In this document: piece after piece, positions 12,619 to 22,359 of the stretch
How the letters are laid out: every line of letters begins with the position of its first letter
How positions within the stretch are numbered: position 1 is the stretch's first letter
NCBI GenBank assembly: GCA_948144175.1
Contig: CANXME010002486.1
Span: forward strand, 1,054,001 to 1,118,000
Length of the DNA stretch: 64,000 nucleotides
Source of the DNA: Closterium sp. NIES-65
Lineage: Eukaryota; Streptophyta; Zygnematophyceae; Desmidiales; Closteriaceae
Direction: 5' to 3'
Position numbers and translations under genes: made by a program
Notes under the pieces: generated by a model
What the model was told of the DNA's origin: nothing
What the model saw: only the letters and a program-made list of their open reading frames with translations
Databases searched by the model: none

Positions 12619-15057
12619 TCACCCTCCTCCACTCTCCCTGTTCTCCCAGTCCCCTTCTCCCCTTCCCTCACTCTCACAAACACCCATGGTGCTCCTCTCC
12701 TCTCCAGGTTCCAGCAACTCAGCCCCATCCAGGTCATCTCCCTTCCTTCCACTCCAAAACTCCGCCCAACTCCTCCCCTGCACAGACCCCACAGGAGCAG
12801 CCAAACCAGCAGCTGAACCAACCGAACCAGCAGCCTTACCCGCACCAGCAGCAGGAGCACCAGCAGCACCACCAACATTAGTAGAAGAAGCAGCGGCAGC
12901 TGAATTTTCTGCACCAAACCAGTAGTTGTAGGTGCCGCTGCCCCACTCCTGCAGAGCAGCAACCTGGGCAGAACAAAGAAGGTGGCCGGCGACAAAAAAA
13001 CATAAAACAGGTGTGAACATGTCAATTTGCTGTTACGTGTCTCAGAAACAAAGTAGAAAGCTTGTGCTGCAGAACCAGCTTTCAATAAATCAACGAAGAA
13101 AGGAACAAAAAAAAAGGAAGAAAAAAAGGAGGAAAAAATACGGGAAAAAACTGGCTTGCTTTTGTTTTTGTTTTTTTGGCTAGCTAGTTTGTATTGATTC
13201 TTGAAGACTAAATCAGAGGTTGCCTCGATCTACACTCACCTGTTGTCCCACTTGATCATAAAGCTCGGCTGCAGAATCGCCTGTTCGCGCAAACCGGTTG
13301 ACCCACGCTGAAAAGGAAAAGAGCAGAATAGAGGGGGTTTGTCGGTGACGGTGAGTAAAGGGGGTGGCCTTGAGTCGCCTTACCGGTAATGCAGACGCAG
13401 AACGGAGAGGAGAGGGTAATGTAAGCATGCTACACATGTCTACATGCACCCACCCACCTGGAATGGGCCCGACGCCCAGTTTAACACAGAGCTCGTCGCA
13501 CAAGTGGTTACAGTTACAGTTCAGAATCTACCAGGAATGTTTTGTATGTGCATTTGCTTGTAACGAGTCCAGAACACCCACCTGGGATGGGGCCGACGCC
13601 CAGTTTGACACAAAGCTCATCGCAGAAGTGGTTACAGTTTCGCCCGAGCATGTCGTACGACACCCCAGGCCACTGCACGCTCATCTCAGCTATGATCTGC
13701 CCCGCTCGTTTTGCACTCAGCTTCGTTTCCCCCATGTCCACTGTTTCTCGATAAGTGTAGTAGGGGTTGGATTTCGGGCGGCAGCTGAACACGCCTGAGC
13801 CGCGCTCGCAGTATCCGAACGACCACTCCTCTCCAAACACCTGAAAGAAAGGCGGGATGGACGAGAACCTAGGAGGGTTGGATTGGATTTCGGGCGGCAG
13901 CTGAACACGCCTGACCTGTGCTCGCAGTACCCAAACGACCATTCCTCTCCAAACACCTGGAAGAAAGGCGGGATGGACGAGAACCTAGGAGGGTTGGATT
14001 GGATTTGGGGCGGCAGCTGACCACGCCTGACCTGTGCTCGCAGTACCCAAACAAACGACCATTCCTCTCCAAACACCTGAAATGAGCGAGGGACAAGGGA
14101 ACCAGATGAAGACTGCCGAGCTTCGTCTCCCCCGTGTAAACTGCCTCCGAACACCTGGAAGAACGGCGGGATGGACGTGAAAGGGAGGACGGATAGGCAG
14201 GAAGGGAAGAGAGGAGGGAAATGGAGGAAGGGAAGAGAGGAGGGAAATGGAGGAGGGAAAGAAAGGAGGAAAAAGGGGAAAGGAAGTGCGGAGGGAAAGG
14301 GAGGAGGGAAAGAGAGGAGAAAAAGGGAGGAGGGAAAGAGAGCAGGAAAAGGGAGGAGGGGAAGTGAGGAGTGAAAGGGAGGTGGGGAGGAGAGGAGGGA
14401 AATGGAGGAGGGGAAGAGAGGAGTGAAAGAGAGGAGTAAGGAAGTGCGGAGGAAAAGGGAGGAGGGCAAGAGAGGAAGGAAAAGGAGGGAAAGTGAGGAG
14501 GGAAATGGAGGAGGGGAGGAGAGGAAGGAAGTTGAGGAGGAGAAGTGAGGAGGGAACGGGAGGAGGGTAGATGAGATGCATTGTCGCATCATGAGGAAAC
14601 AACGAAGTAGGGGTGAGGGAGAGGGGGTGGGGGAGGAGGAGGGGGTGTGGGAAGGGAAGGGGGAGGGAGGGCGATGGCTTTGATTAGGTGTGACCAGCGA
14701 CGCGCAAACACCGCAGCTGAAACGACATCCCTGAGAAGATCAGCGTTGCACTAGTACCCCTCACAACTCCGCGCGCGCTTCTAGCAGCTCACCTCGACGG
14801 CGCCGTGGAAGATTCGTCCGATCCCCAGCGTGCTCCGCGCGACGCCGAGCGCGCATCTAGTGTACCCTTCGACCCCGAGCGCGCTTCTCGCTACTAGTAC
14901 CTCGAATGCTCACCTCGACGGCGCCGTGAAAGATTCCTCCGATCCCCAGCGTGCTTCGCGCGACGCCGTTGATGCGAAGCACGGTGTTGTTGACGTTCGG
15001 GTCGGGGCTGTTGGTGACGTCGTACACGTGCAGTAATACCTTCTTCTTGTCCGCCAT
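12619..15057 (-). CDS. PPPDE (DeSI-type) thiol peptidase
   Basis: Four minus-strand exons, 15057-14914, 13840-13582, 13307-13240 and 12963-12619, join in phase to 271 aa. The PPPDE domain covers residues 1 to about 157. VLLHVYDVTNS opens it, GIFHGAVE supplies the catalytic His, EEWSFGYCERGSGVFSC and YTYRETVDMG follow, and GRNCNHFCDELC supplies the catalytic Cys. AWVNRFARTGD closes the fold. This family removes SUMO or ubiquitin from proteins (DeSI/DESI enzymes) and acts in cytosol and nucleus. The C-terminal about 110 residues are Ala/Gly-rich and then acidic, and are not part of the domain. Three successive copies of the exon-1 start lie upstream (to 15340), so the true transcription start is open. 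Each exon edge is repeated in the introns. Confidence 0.95.
13442..13506 (-). repeat. Second copy of the 3' edge of PPPDE exon 2
   Basis: Reads CDELCVKLGVGPIPG followed by a GTGGGT donor, as in the true exon end at 13582. It is a few dozen base changes younger than the gene and lies in intron 2. Confidence 0.85.
13865..14170 (-). repeat. Tandem copies of the 5' edge of PPPDE exon 2
   Basis: At least three partial copies of VFGEEWSFGYCExxSGVFSCRPKSNP with their TTCCAG or TTTCAG acceptors, period about 125 bp, lie in intron 1 ahead of the functional exon at 13840. The best-preserved copies stay open for 25-30 codons and then break frame. Confidence 0.85.
14171..14580 (+). repeat. Purine-only (GGA/GGGAA)n tract in PPPDE intron 1
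   Basis: About 400 bp of almost pure A/G on the plus strand, with a loose GGAGGGAAAGAGA period. Pyrimidine-rich in the sense of the gene. Apparent Leu/Pro/Ser-rich ORFs across it are spurious. Confidence 0.9.
14780..14850 (-). repeat. Copy of the 3' edge of PPPDE exon 1
   Basis: Matches 14908-14975 (ACCTCGACGGCGCCGTG and following), including the GTGAGC donor. Confidence 0.85.
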
Positions 15058-15129
15058 GGCTGGACGAAACGACTCTAAGTTCGCCTACGTTCGCCTAAGA
15101 TCGTCTATGTTCGCCAAAGTTCGCCGATG

Positions 15130-15340
15130 TCACAAGTTGAAATCGGGGCTGTTGGTGACGTCGTACACGTGCTGTAGTACCTTCTTCTTGTCCGCCATTG
15201 CTGGACGAAAAGAGCACGAATAAATGTGAGGGTAATGTGTGGCTCAAGCTGGGTTGTGAGTCGACTCTACTGTGTCACGGCAACTGCTGGTGACGTTGTA
15301 CACTCGCAGCAGAAGCATCTTGTCAGCCATGGCTGCATTT
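15130..15340 (-). repeat. Two copies of the 5' end of PPPDE exon 1 upstream of the gene
   Basis: 15139-15200 reads MADKKKVLQHVYDVTNSPDF and 15285-15332 reads MADKMLLLRVYNVTSS on the minus strand, against MADKKKVLLHVYDVTNSPDP at 15057. Each keeps its own ATG, so alternative or dead first exons are possible. Confidence 0.85.
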
Positions 15341-15376
15341 ACATCAATCTAAATTTCTCACGGCGAAACTGAATGT

Positions 15377-15457
15377 GTCGAGATGGCCGAGTTGGTCTAA
15401 GGCGCTGGATTAAGGTTCCAGTCCGAAAGGGCGTGGGTTCAAATCCCACTCTCGACA
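15377..15457 (+). tRNA. tRNA-Leu (anticodon AAG)
   Basis: An 81-nt cloverleaf fits. The acceptor stem GTCGAGA pairs with TCTCGAC, followed by discriminator A. The A box is TGGCCGAGTTGG. The anticodon arm CTGGA-TTAAGGT-TCCAG gives AAG. There is a long class-II variable arm, and the T arm is GTGGG-TTCAAAT-CCCAC. No intron. It sits between the 5' flank of PPPDE and the 3' end of MsrB. Confidence 0.95.
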
Positions 15458-15665
15458 GCAGTTTTTCATTTTCTACTTCGCTATTTTGATTACGTACCTG
15501 CTTCGCTCTGCTGGACGTCGGACCCCTGATGACTAGTAGCTCTCCTGTCTGCTTACATACGCCCACTGCTCTTTGCCTGAGAGATAACAACTGGGAAAAA
15601 GCTGACAGTTATCCATTGCTGTAATCTCTCATAAAAACCATACATGGAAGCTTCGTAACTTAATC

Positions 15666-16520
15666 CTACGCAACACTGCCATTATCCTTGGCCTGAAACC
15701 CAAGAGCAAGGCCGTTCATGCAGTAACGGAGACCAGTAGGCGCCGGCCCATCCTCAAACACATGCCCTAGATGCCCCTGGCACTGGGAACACCGCACTTC
15801 GGTCCGGTCAAACCCCAAAAACGACCTATCAGGGAGCAGATCCACAGCTCCGGGCAGCACGTCGAAAAAACTCGGCCAGCCCGTGCCGCTCTCGAATTTG
15901 GTTTCCGAGTTGAAGAGGGGCGACCCGCATCCCCTGCAGACGAAGGTTCCGGGACGTTTCTCGTACAGCAGGTCACTGGTAAAAGAGCGCTCCGTGCCGG
16001 CCTCCCTAAGGACGTAATATTCACCAGGCGAGAGGACTTCCCGCCACTCCGCCTCCGTGTGCGACACGTTTCCTACTCGCAGCGCGATCCGCTGCTTCGG
16101 AGAGAGCGACGCCGGGTCGATGGTGCTGCTGGGGCCGGTTATGTTGACGGAATCGGCAAGATCGGAGGGGCTAGAGAACATGTAAGAGCCCAGACCGAGT
16201 CCTGCGGCGCCAAGTGCGGCGCTAGTGGCTACTATGAGCGTGATGGCGCCGCGACGGGTGGGAGATGAGTTAATCGGGATGGAGCCCTTAGGTCTGACGT
16301 CAGGTGTGAGGGACTGGAACTCGGATACGTCACCTGAAGCATCTGAGCCGTTGGACTTGCTAAAATTGCCGTCCTTGCCGTCCAGATTGCAGCGAACCCA
16401 CACAGGATTGAGCCATGTGGCATTTCGTGCAGCAGGTTGAGCGGAAAATCTCGAAACGGGAGTTCTGCCGGACGGGACAAGGCCGTTGCGAGGAGGTGCG
16501 GAGAGAGATAACGCTGCCAT
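15666..16520 (-). CDS. MSRB: Peptide-methionine (R)-S-oxide reductase B, plastid-targeted
   Basis: Single-exon 284-aa protein. The C-terminal about 135 residues are a complete MsrB domain: zinc cysteines in CRGC and CSQC, the substrate loop GTGWPSF, HVFEDGPAPTGLRYC, and the catalytic Cys in RYCMNGLAL. It reduces methionine-R-sulfoxide in proteins, using thioredoxin. The N-terminal 140 residues are an S/A/R-rich plastid transit peptide followed by TRRGAITLIVATSAALGAAG, a twin-arginine pair before a hydrophobic segment at about residues 88-114. Such a pair is typical of thylakoid lumen (Tat) signals or a membrane anchor, whereas plastid MsrBs of Arabidopsis are stromal. The frame is intact, with no introns and no duplicated edges. 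Confidence 0.96.
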   Translation of the reverse strand: MAALSLSAPPRNGLVPSGRTPVSRFSAQPAARNATWLNPVWVRCNLDGKDGNFSKSNGSDASGDVSEFQSLTPDVRPKGSIPINSSPTRRGAITLIVATSAALGAAGLGLGSYMFSSPSDLADSVNITGPSSTIDPASLSPKQRIALRVGNVSHTEAEWREVLSPGEYYVLREAGTERSFTSDLLYEKRPGTFVCRGCGSPLFNSETKFESGTGWPSFFDVLPGAVDLLPDRSFLGFDRTEVRCSQCQGHLGHVFEDGPAPTGLRYCMNGLALGFQAKDNGSVA

Positions 16521-16960
16521 GAAAAACGCTTGAAGGTTTGAAGCCTTGGAATCGAGGCTTGTCGAAGTCTTCTGGTTTTGAGCCTTACACGATGCAAGCT
16601 TATTACTAGCGCTACGAGCTGTTCCTGCAGCTAAAGAACGAAACCGAAACCTGTGTCCAAAGCAGTCGCCCGTTGTAGACTCACGCTGAATTCAGAAATC
16701 ACACTCAAGCTGAATCCCATAAAACCAAGACGAAGACACTCATTCAAAGGGATGAATTTGTGTTCGGGAACCACCGTAAAGTACGGTACTGTGCGATTTA
16801 GGCCGGGTGTTACGTGAACCATTATAACCACTGCTCACCTTTCTGAAGGTTGATGCATGAACTGTGGGCAGCGTCCTTCCACACAACTCCAGAAGTGAGC
16901 TAGTACTAAAGGAAGTGAGACTCGGGTCTCATGAGGTGCGCATGTCCGAGTGCAATACGT

Positions 16961-17117
16961 CAGCTGGTTGGATTGATGCCGCGTGTCCCTCCATGGTTTG
17001 TCTTCCTGCCAGAGATAACGTGGCGTCATGATGCAACCTAAGATTCTGAACGAAACCAGTATACACCAATACAAAAAATACTAATTGGGCGCTTATCAAA
17101 TAATGGTTAATAATCTA
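16961..17117. repeat. Diverged repeat shared with 26838-26983
   Basis: Gapped similarity over about 150 bp, with shared blocks TTGGATTG, TGCCGCGTGT, ATAACGTGGCG, CTGAAC and GTTAATAATCTA in the same order. It lies downstream of Ycf54, as the other copy lies at the end of the F-box/LRR gene. Confidence 0.7.
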
Positions 17118-17211
17118 TGTGTCAAGCCTGACAACGTCACTTACAGCACATCGCTAGCGCGTCCCTAGAACAAACCCAGCACAGCACAGCCACTCCCTAA
17201 CCCAAACCCGT

Positions 17212-19682
17212 CTAGTTGGCCTTGGCATACTTGGCTGGGGCATAGGGCTTCCACCAGGTGGGCTCGTATTTAGGGTAGGGCGCGACCCAGTTGGCGGGCT
17301 TGGGAAAGGAGATGTCAAAGGGCTTGCCCTCCAATGCGTCATCCTGTGAGCTCGCCTCGAACTCGCCCTTAAGTACGCGGTCCAGACGCAGCTTCATGAA
17401 CCTGACATGACACCCATACGGTCGTGGATTCCGGAAAGAAAAGCAAACCGTTTTTTATTTGAGTCACATATGGGTGACAGGGAGGGAGCAGGGAGGGAAA
17501 GTTCAGGGAACGAGGACACAGGATTATGACGGGGGAGCATGGGAATACGAAAGGAGGAAACAAGGGAGAAAAAAAAAAGGAGATGATAAATGAGGAAAGA
17601 GACAAAACCAAGATGTAGAAAATGTTTGTAAAGCGAGGCAAGGCAAGCATCTACAGCAGCGACAGTGGCCGAGAGACACCCATTTAACCGCTGAGGTAAC
17701 GGAACAACATTTGTTCCAATGTCACAAGAAACAGTCGTTTTGCTTCAGTGGGTACAGTTCCTATATCGCGGCTCAGTTGCAATCGATTCGAAATGTATCC
17801 CGTTGTTTACGGGACCCAGATGTCCCACGGGTTAAGGACGAGCGCGCGAATGACGGAACGGAAGCAGGGAGAGATGATGGGGGAAGAGAAAGATAGTTTG
17901 ACGAGAAGACAGGAGCGGAGAGAGGATAGGAAAGGAGGGGAGGACGGGAGGATAGGGAAGGAGGGGAGGACGGGAGGAGAGGAAAGGAGGGGAGGACGGG
18001 AGGATTGGGAAGGAGGGGAGCACGGGAGGATAGGAAAGGAGGGGAGAACGGGAGGATAGGAAAGGAGGGAAGGACGGGAGGACAGGAAGGAGGAGAGGAC
18101 GGGAGGATAGGAAAGGAGGAGAGGACGGGAGGATAGGAAAGGAGGAGAGGACGGGAGGATACGAAAGGAGGAGAGGACGAGGGGAGAGGAGGATAGGACG
18201 AGAGGACGAGAGATTAGGAGAGGACGATAAGATAGGAGAGAGGACGACATGAGAAGAGTGGAGAGGACGACAGGATAGGAGAGGAGAGGACGAGAGGATA
18301 GAAGAGGAGAGAGGACGAGAGGATAAACGAGAAGAGGACGAGAGGATATGAAAGGAGAGGACGTGAGGATACGAAAGGAGGAGAGGACGAGAGGATAGAA
18401 AAGGAGGAGAGGACGAGAGGATAGGGGAGGACGAGAGGAAAGCGGAAAGAGGAAAAGAGGAGTCTTGGAGGAATGGAAGAGTTGTTTTGAGACGTCTTGG
18501 AGTCAATGGAAGAGTTGTTTTGAGACGTCTTGGAGTCAATGGAAGAGTTGTTTTGAGACGTCTTTGAGTCAATGGAAGAGAATGAAAACAACACTTTTAT
18601 CAAGGAGTCTTGGAGAAAAGGAAGAGAATAACGAGGGAGAAAGGAGAGAAGGGCAGGCGCTAAAAAGGAGAGGAGACGGGAGATGAAGAAGAGAGGCGCG
18701 GCGCGGGGCGGCTTACGTGATCCAGGTAGCGTCAGTGGAGACGAGAGCAACGGCGGGTCTCTTGACGCGCTTGGCGATCTCGGGGAACTCGTCGAGGAAC
18801 TTGGGCTCGAAGACGAGCCAGAAGTTCTGCTCCGTGCCTTTCTCCTCCAGCCACCGTAGCCGCTCCTTGAGCTGCTCCTGGAAGTGCTCCTCCTCGTCCA
18901 GCATGAACGTCGCGTTCGCCACGACAAAGTGGTACTTGACGCCCGCCTGCATGCACTCGCGCGGGACGCGGGACGCGGAGGGATACGCGTATGTATCCGT
19001 GGGAGACGAAGCGAAGCGACGCGAAGCGAAGCGATGCGAGGCTAACGTGGTGAGAGGATTGCAGGCGGAACACGAGTTTCAGTGTCTAACTAGGTACGAC
19101 GTTGGGGGCTTGGACGGGTCGACGAATGTAGAAAGGACGTTTGTTCGCAATGAAAAATCTACTATCGAAACAAAGGAGACTGGTTTGCGAAGCGGCGGGC
19201 CCGTGCAATGCGGGCACCTCAGAACTGGTCAGGACAGGTCAGGGCAGGTCAAGGCAAGTCAAGACTGATTTACCTCGTCAGCAGAGCCTGCTGATGCCTT
19301 CACCGCTACGGAACGTGCAAAGGAGGTGACTCTTGAGTCGACTCAAAAGTCGACTGATTTACCTCGTCAGCAGAGCCTGCTGATGCCTTCACCGCTACGG
19401 AACGTGCAAAGGAGGTGACTTTTGAGTCGACTCAAAAGTCGACTGATTTACCTCGTCAGCTGAGCCTGCTGATGCCTTCACCGCTACGGAGCGTGCAGAC
19501 ACGCGGGGAGCGGCCTGCACCTGCGCGCTGGCACGGAGCACCACCGGTCTGGCGACGCGCGCCTTCCTCCATGATGCCACGAGCGACGCGGCCTCTTGTC
19601 GCTGCGGCCTGGCAGCAGCGCTGGAATTTGCTGGTGCAGCGCAGGCGACGTTCAGCCTCGCGACGGAAGTCGCTTGAGCCAT
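17212..19682 (-). CDS. YCF54: Ycf54-like protein (LCAA), subunit of the Mg-protoporphyrin ester cyclase
   Basis: Three minus-strand exons, 19682-19452, 18946-18717 and 17401-17212, join in phase to 216 aa with GT-AG borders. Residues 1 to about 76 are an Ala/Arg/Ser-rich plastid transit peptide. The rest is the Ycf54 fold: KYHFVVANATFMLDEEEHF, EQNFWLVFEPKFLDEFPEIAKR, RPAVALVSTDATWITF and KLRLDRVLKGEFE. Ycf54 stabilises the aerobic oxidative cyclase (AcsF/CHL27) that makes protochlorophyllide. It is plastid-encoded in red algae and nuclear in green plants, which supports a streptophyte nuclear source here. The C-terminal about 40 residues (W/P/Y-rich) extend beyond the cyanobacterial protein. 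Three tandem copies of the exon-1 3' edge lie in intron 1, and intron 2 is a 1.3-kb purine minisatellite. Confidence 0.95.
17870..18470 (+). repeat. Purine-rich minisatellite in Ycf54 intron 2
   Basis: Units of about 25-28 bp built on GGAAAGGAGGAGAGGACGGGAGGATA, gradually degenerating to the right. No coding value. Confidence 0.9.
18470..18580 (+). repeat. 33-bp tandem repeat carrying half of the intronic palindrome
   Basis: Three units of TGGAGTCAATGGAAGAG plus TTGTTTTGAGACGTCT. Each unit holds the left half TTTTGAGACGTCT of the dispersed palindrome. Confidence 0.9.
19262..19451 (-). repeat. Tandem copies of the 3' edge of Ycf54 exon 1, each linked to a palindrome
   Basis: Two extra about 93-bp units (starting near 19266 and 19357) repeat the last about 50 bp of exon 1 and the GTAAAT donor. 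Each is separated from the next by TTGAGTCGACTCAAAAGTCG. The functional edge is at 19452. Confidence 0.92.
19417..19440. repeat. Perfect 24-bp palindrome, core TCGA
   Basis: Family TTTTGAG-N4-CTCAAAA with outer GAC/GTC extending both arms. It lies in Ycf54 intron 1, 12 bp from the real splice donor. A sister copy is at 19331-19348. Confidence 0.95.
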
Positions 19683-20035
19683 TGTTCAAAGCGAATGTGA
19701 GAAGATCCCCAAGAATTGAGAGATCGAAAGGTCGGCTTCCCAAGTGCAGGAACACGAAGCTCAAGATCGGATTGTGGGTTTGGCTGGCTGATAGGGTTCA
19801 ATGAAAAATGTGCCTTTCGGCTTCTGCCTGGAAACTGAAATATGAGAAATTCCTTTCCAGGAGTGAAGTGAAAGGTAGAGAGGATGAGGGAATGATTGAT
19901 TCCCAGTCACGCGGAGTTGGAGGGTTGTTGTAACCCTAAGGGCGTGTAACATCACAGCGAACAGTCAGCGACTGTTTAGGTCGACCATAAGCTTCGCAAG
20001 TGTTCGCGAGGGGCGACGGATTTACAACCTCCTAA

Positions 20036-20202
20036 GGACGCGGCACCTGTTTGCATTTTGCAGGATCGATCGCAGGGTCGCTGATTGCACCGCACTGAAT
20101 TCCTCTGAAAGCATTGAACACTTTCAAAACAGTTCTCAACTCTGCAAAAATTCGCTCCTGCGCAGGATCGATCGCAGGGTCGGTCAAACAGGTGCCGCGT
20201 CC
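20036..20202. mobile_element. MITE, 167 bp, PIF/Harbinger-like
   Basis: Perfect 18-bp terminal inverted repeats (GGACGCGGCACCTGTTTG at 20036-20053 and its complement at 20185-20202), flanked by TAA on both sides (20033-20035, 20203-20205), as expected of the 3-bp TWA duplication of PIF/Harbinger elements. Internal GATCGATCGCAGG sequences near both ends give a second pair of subterminal repeats. No coding capacity. Confidence 0.85.
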
Positions 20203-20889
20203 TAACCGCCCCGTTGGGCGACCAGACAAAGACGTGGCTGATTTGGAGCAATCTGACAATGCATCAACGAAACGGAGTTGAGTGCGACAATCAGGTGTAA
20301 CGACACACGAATTGAGTCGGATTGGTGGAATCGATTTGGACGAAGGATATTCGTCGGCACGCGAAAACTCGCGTGAGTTCGCGCAGGCCAATACGAGTCA
20401 CAATGACAATAATAAGCAGTGATGACAATGACAACCTCGAGCTCGCCGCCATGGCGACGCACTGCTTGCCTGGAACTCACATTGCGTGAAGCCCGATTAT
20501 CAGCTGGCTTTAATTTCTCCGGCTTTGACTTCGCTACACCTTTACGAAGAAGTCTATACCTTTTTTGTGTTCAACAAACGAACATTGCGCGGACTTCTCA
20601 AGGGTGTCCTACGCTGGTCCAAGTTTCTAAGCTCAAGGCTAACGCGTGGTTCTCTAGGCAACGGGATGACATCAAGGAACCACCTAAGCTAACATCCATT
20701 GGTTACGCAGATGCTGTGCAACGAGGTGACCCCGAAGTTTTATCTTCAGCGTCTCAGCACCTCTGTCAGGAGAAATGGTTTTCCACGGGAGATTCACACG
20801 TACTTAACACTGTGCTCAGACATCTGGCTTATCAGTTTCTTCAGCTCGTTTCTTCAAGGCTTCAGCCAGTCTATTGTCATCGTTGCACG

Positions 20890-21840
20890 ATGCCTCCGAA
20901 AGGCTCCCGCGCTAAGGCGGTGGTTGACGCTCCTGCTGGTGGTGGCGATCCTGCAAGCAAGTCGTCACCAGGCAAGGGGAAGGAGGTTATTGACAACCTT
21001 CCGTCTGAAGCGGAGGTGACGGCTGGATGCTCCGGTCTCTCCATTGAGGAAAAGCTGCAAGCGCTGGCTACGGTAGTTTCGGAGGACACTTTTATTGAGG
21101 ATGATTCAGACGAGGAGTTGGAAATCGGCACGACCAAGAGTGCTCACCCGCATTTGCGTTTCACGGCGATTTTGCTTTTCCCGGTTATTCCTTCTCGCGA
21201 AGTTGCCTCGGTGATTCTGACTGTGAGGATGTTGATGAAGTGTGTCTGGTCTAACCTGCTCACTGACGACGTCCTCGCTTCGGTGAAGTTCCATGAGCTG
21301 ACCCCCGCGTGGGTCGCGAAGACCCGCTACAGCCGCCTTCAGGTCTCCTTCCTGCATGAGTCTGACGCGGTGAAAATCAAACAGACGGCGGTGGAACACA
21401 AGCGTAAGAACGGGACGACAATGCATTGCTTCTGGCTGCACCAGGAGGATGCCGCTTACCTTCGCAAGAAGGCTTCAAGCCCTCAGCTGTTGGAAGTCTA
21501 TTTTAAGGATGTTCCCGCGGATATCCCGCCGGAGCTGGTCAAGGAGGTCATGGTTACTCACCCGCTCAGGATGCGCAAGCAGTCTGCTTTTGCTGAAGGT
21601 CACTGCTTCCATCGTGTCCTTCACACTGTCACCGGCGCTGACACATGATCGGATCAAGGGGCTGGTGGTTCAGCACGCCGGTGACAAGCATCGCTGGCGC
21701 CATGAGTTCCGTCATCAGCTGCTGGGAGGGACGACGCTGTTGGCCCACTACCCGTTGCTATCCTGTCCGCTCTATGGTGGTCACCATTATGACAAGTTTC
21801 ATAATGTTTTCATCACAAAGCGTCAGAATAACATAGGGAA
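20890..21840 (+). pseudogene. LINE ORF1, frameshifted
   Basis: ATG at 20890 opens MPPKGSRAKAVVDA, a basic start followed by an acidic linker (EDDSDEELE) and a region reading LASVKFHELTPAWVAKTRYSR. The frame closes at 21646, while similar-quality coding continues in another frame (LTHDRIKGLVVQHAGDKHR onward), indicating a frameshift near 21640. The frame is also open upstream to 20419. ORF1 of plant L1 elements binds the element RNA. Confidence 0.65.
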
Positions 21841-22359
21841 GTGGAGTTTAACTGTGGGTCGGGTCCATAGGATCAATGGTAATTGCTGCTTACGTTTGTT
21901 GGGTTGTCGCTTTACCTTTCATATCTTGTCAGTCACTGATGCGTCGCTCTCCCCTCGCAGCTGCCTCTCTCCGCGCTTCCCCGCTTATCACTCCGTTACT
22001 GCTGGATGCGGCTTTTGTGCTGATCTCCACTGGGAGCAATCGGGAGGAATGGTTGTGTACTCTCGAGAGCTGCGGAAAGACTCATGGCAAGTTCTTCATG
22101 GCTGCAGCGGATCACATCACATCGGCAAGCCATCTGCTGGGCTTGGAGAAGTTGGGTGCGGCCACCCGAAGCTCCCTGGAGAAGCTTGGTCTGCATGTCA
22201 TCCGAAAGGAGTACCAGATTTGAACTGCTTACCGGCATGTCGGATGCAGCGTTGTGTAGTGGTGGCGTTTTCCCTTGGTTGCGTAGTTGTACCTGGTTGT
22301 ACCTGCCCGTGGATGCGATGGGGCCTCACACCAGTGGTCAAATGAATACGAAAAGCCTT

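Noticed and set aside
13717-14602. Ser/Leu/Pro-rich minus-strand ORFs of 205-291 codons
   Set aside because: They run through a purine/pyrimidine tract and pseudo-copies of PPPDE exon 2, without family similarity of their own.
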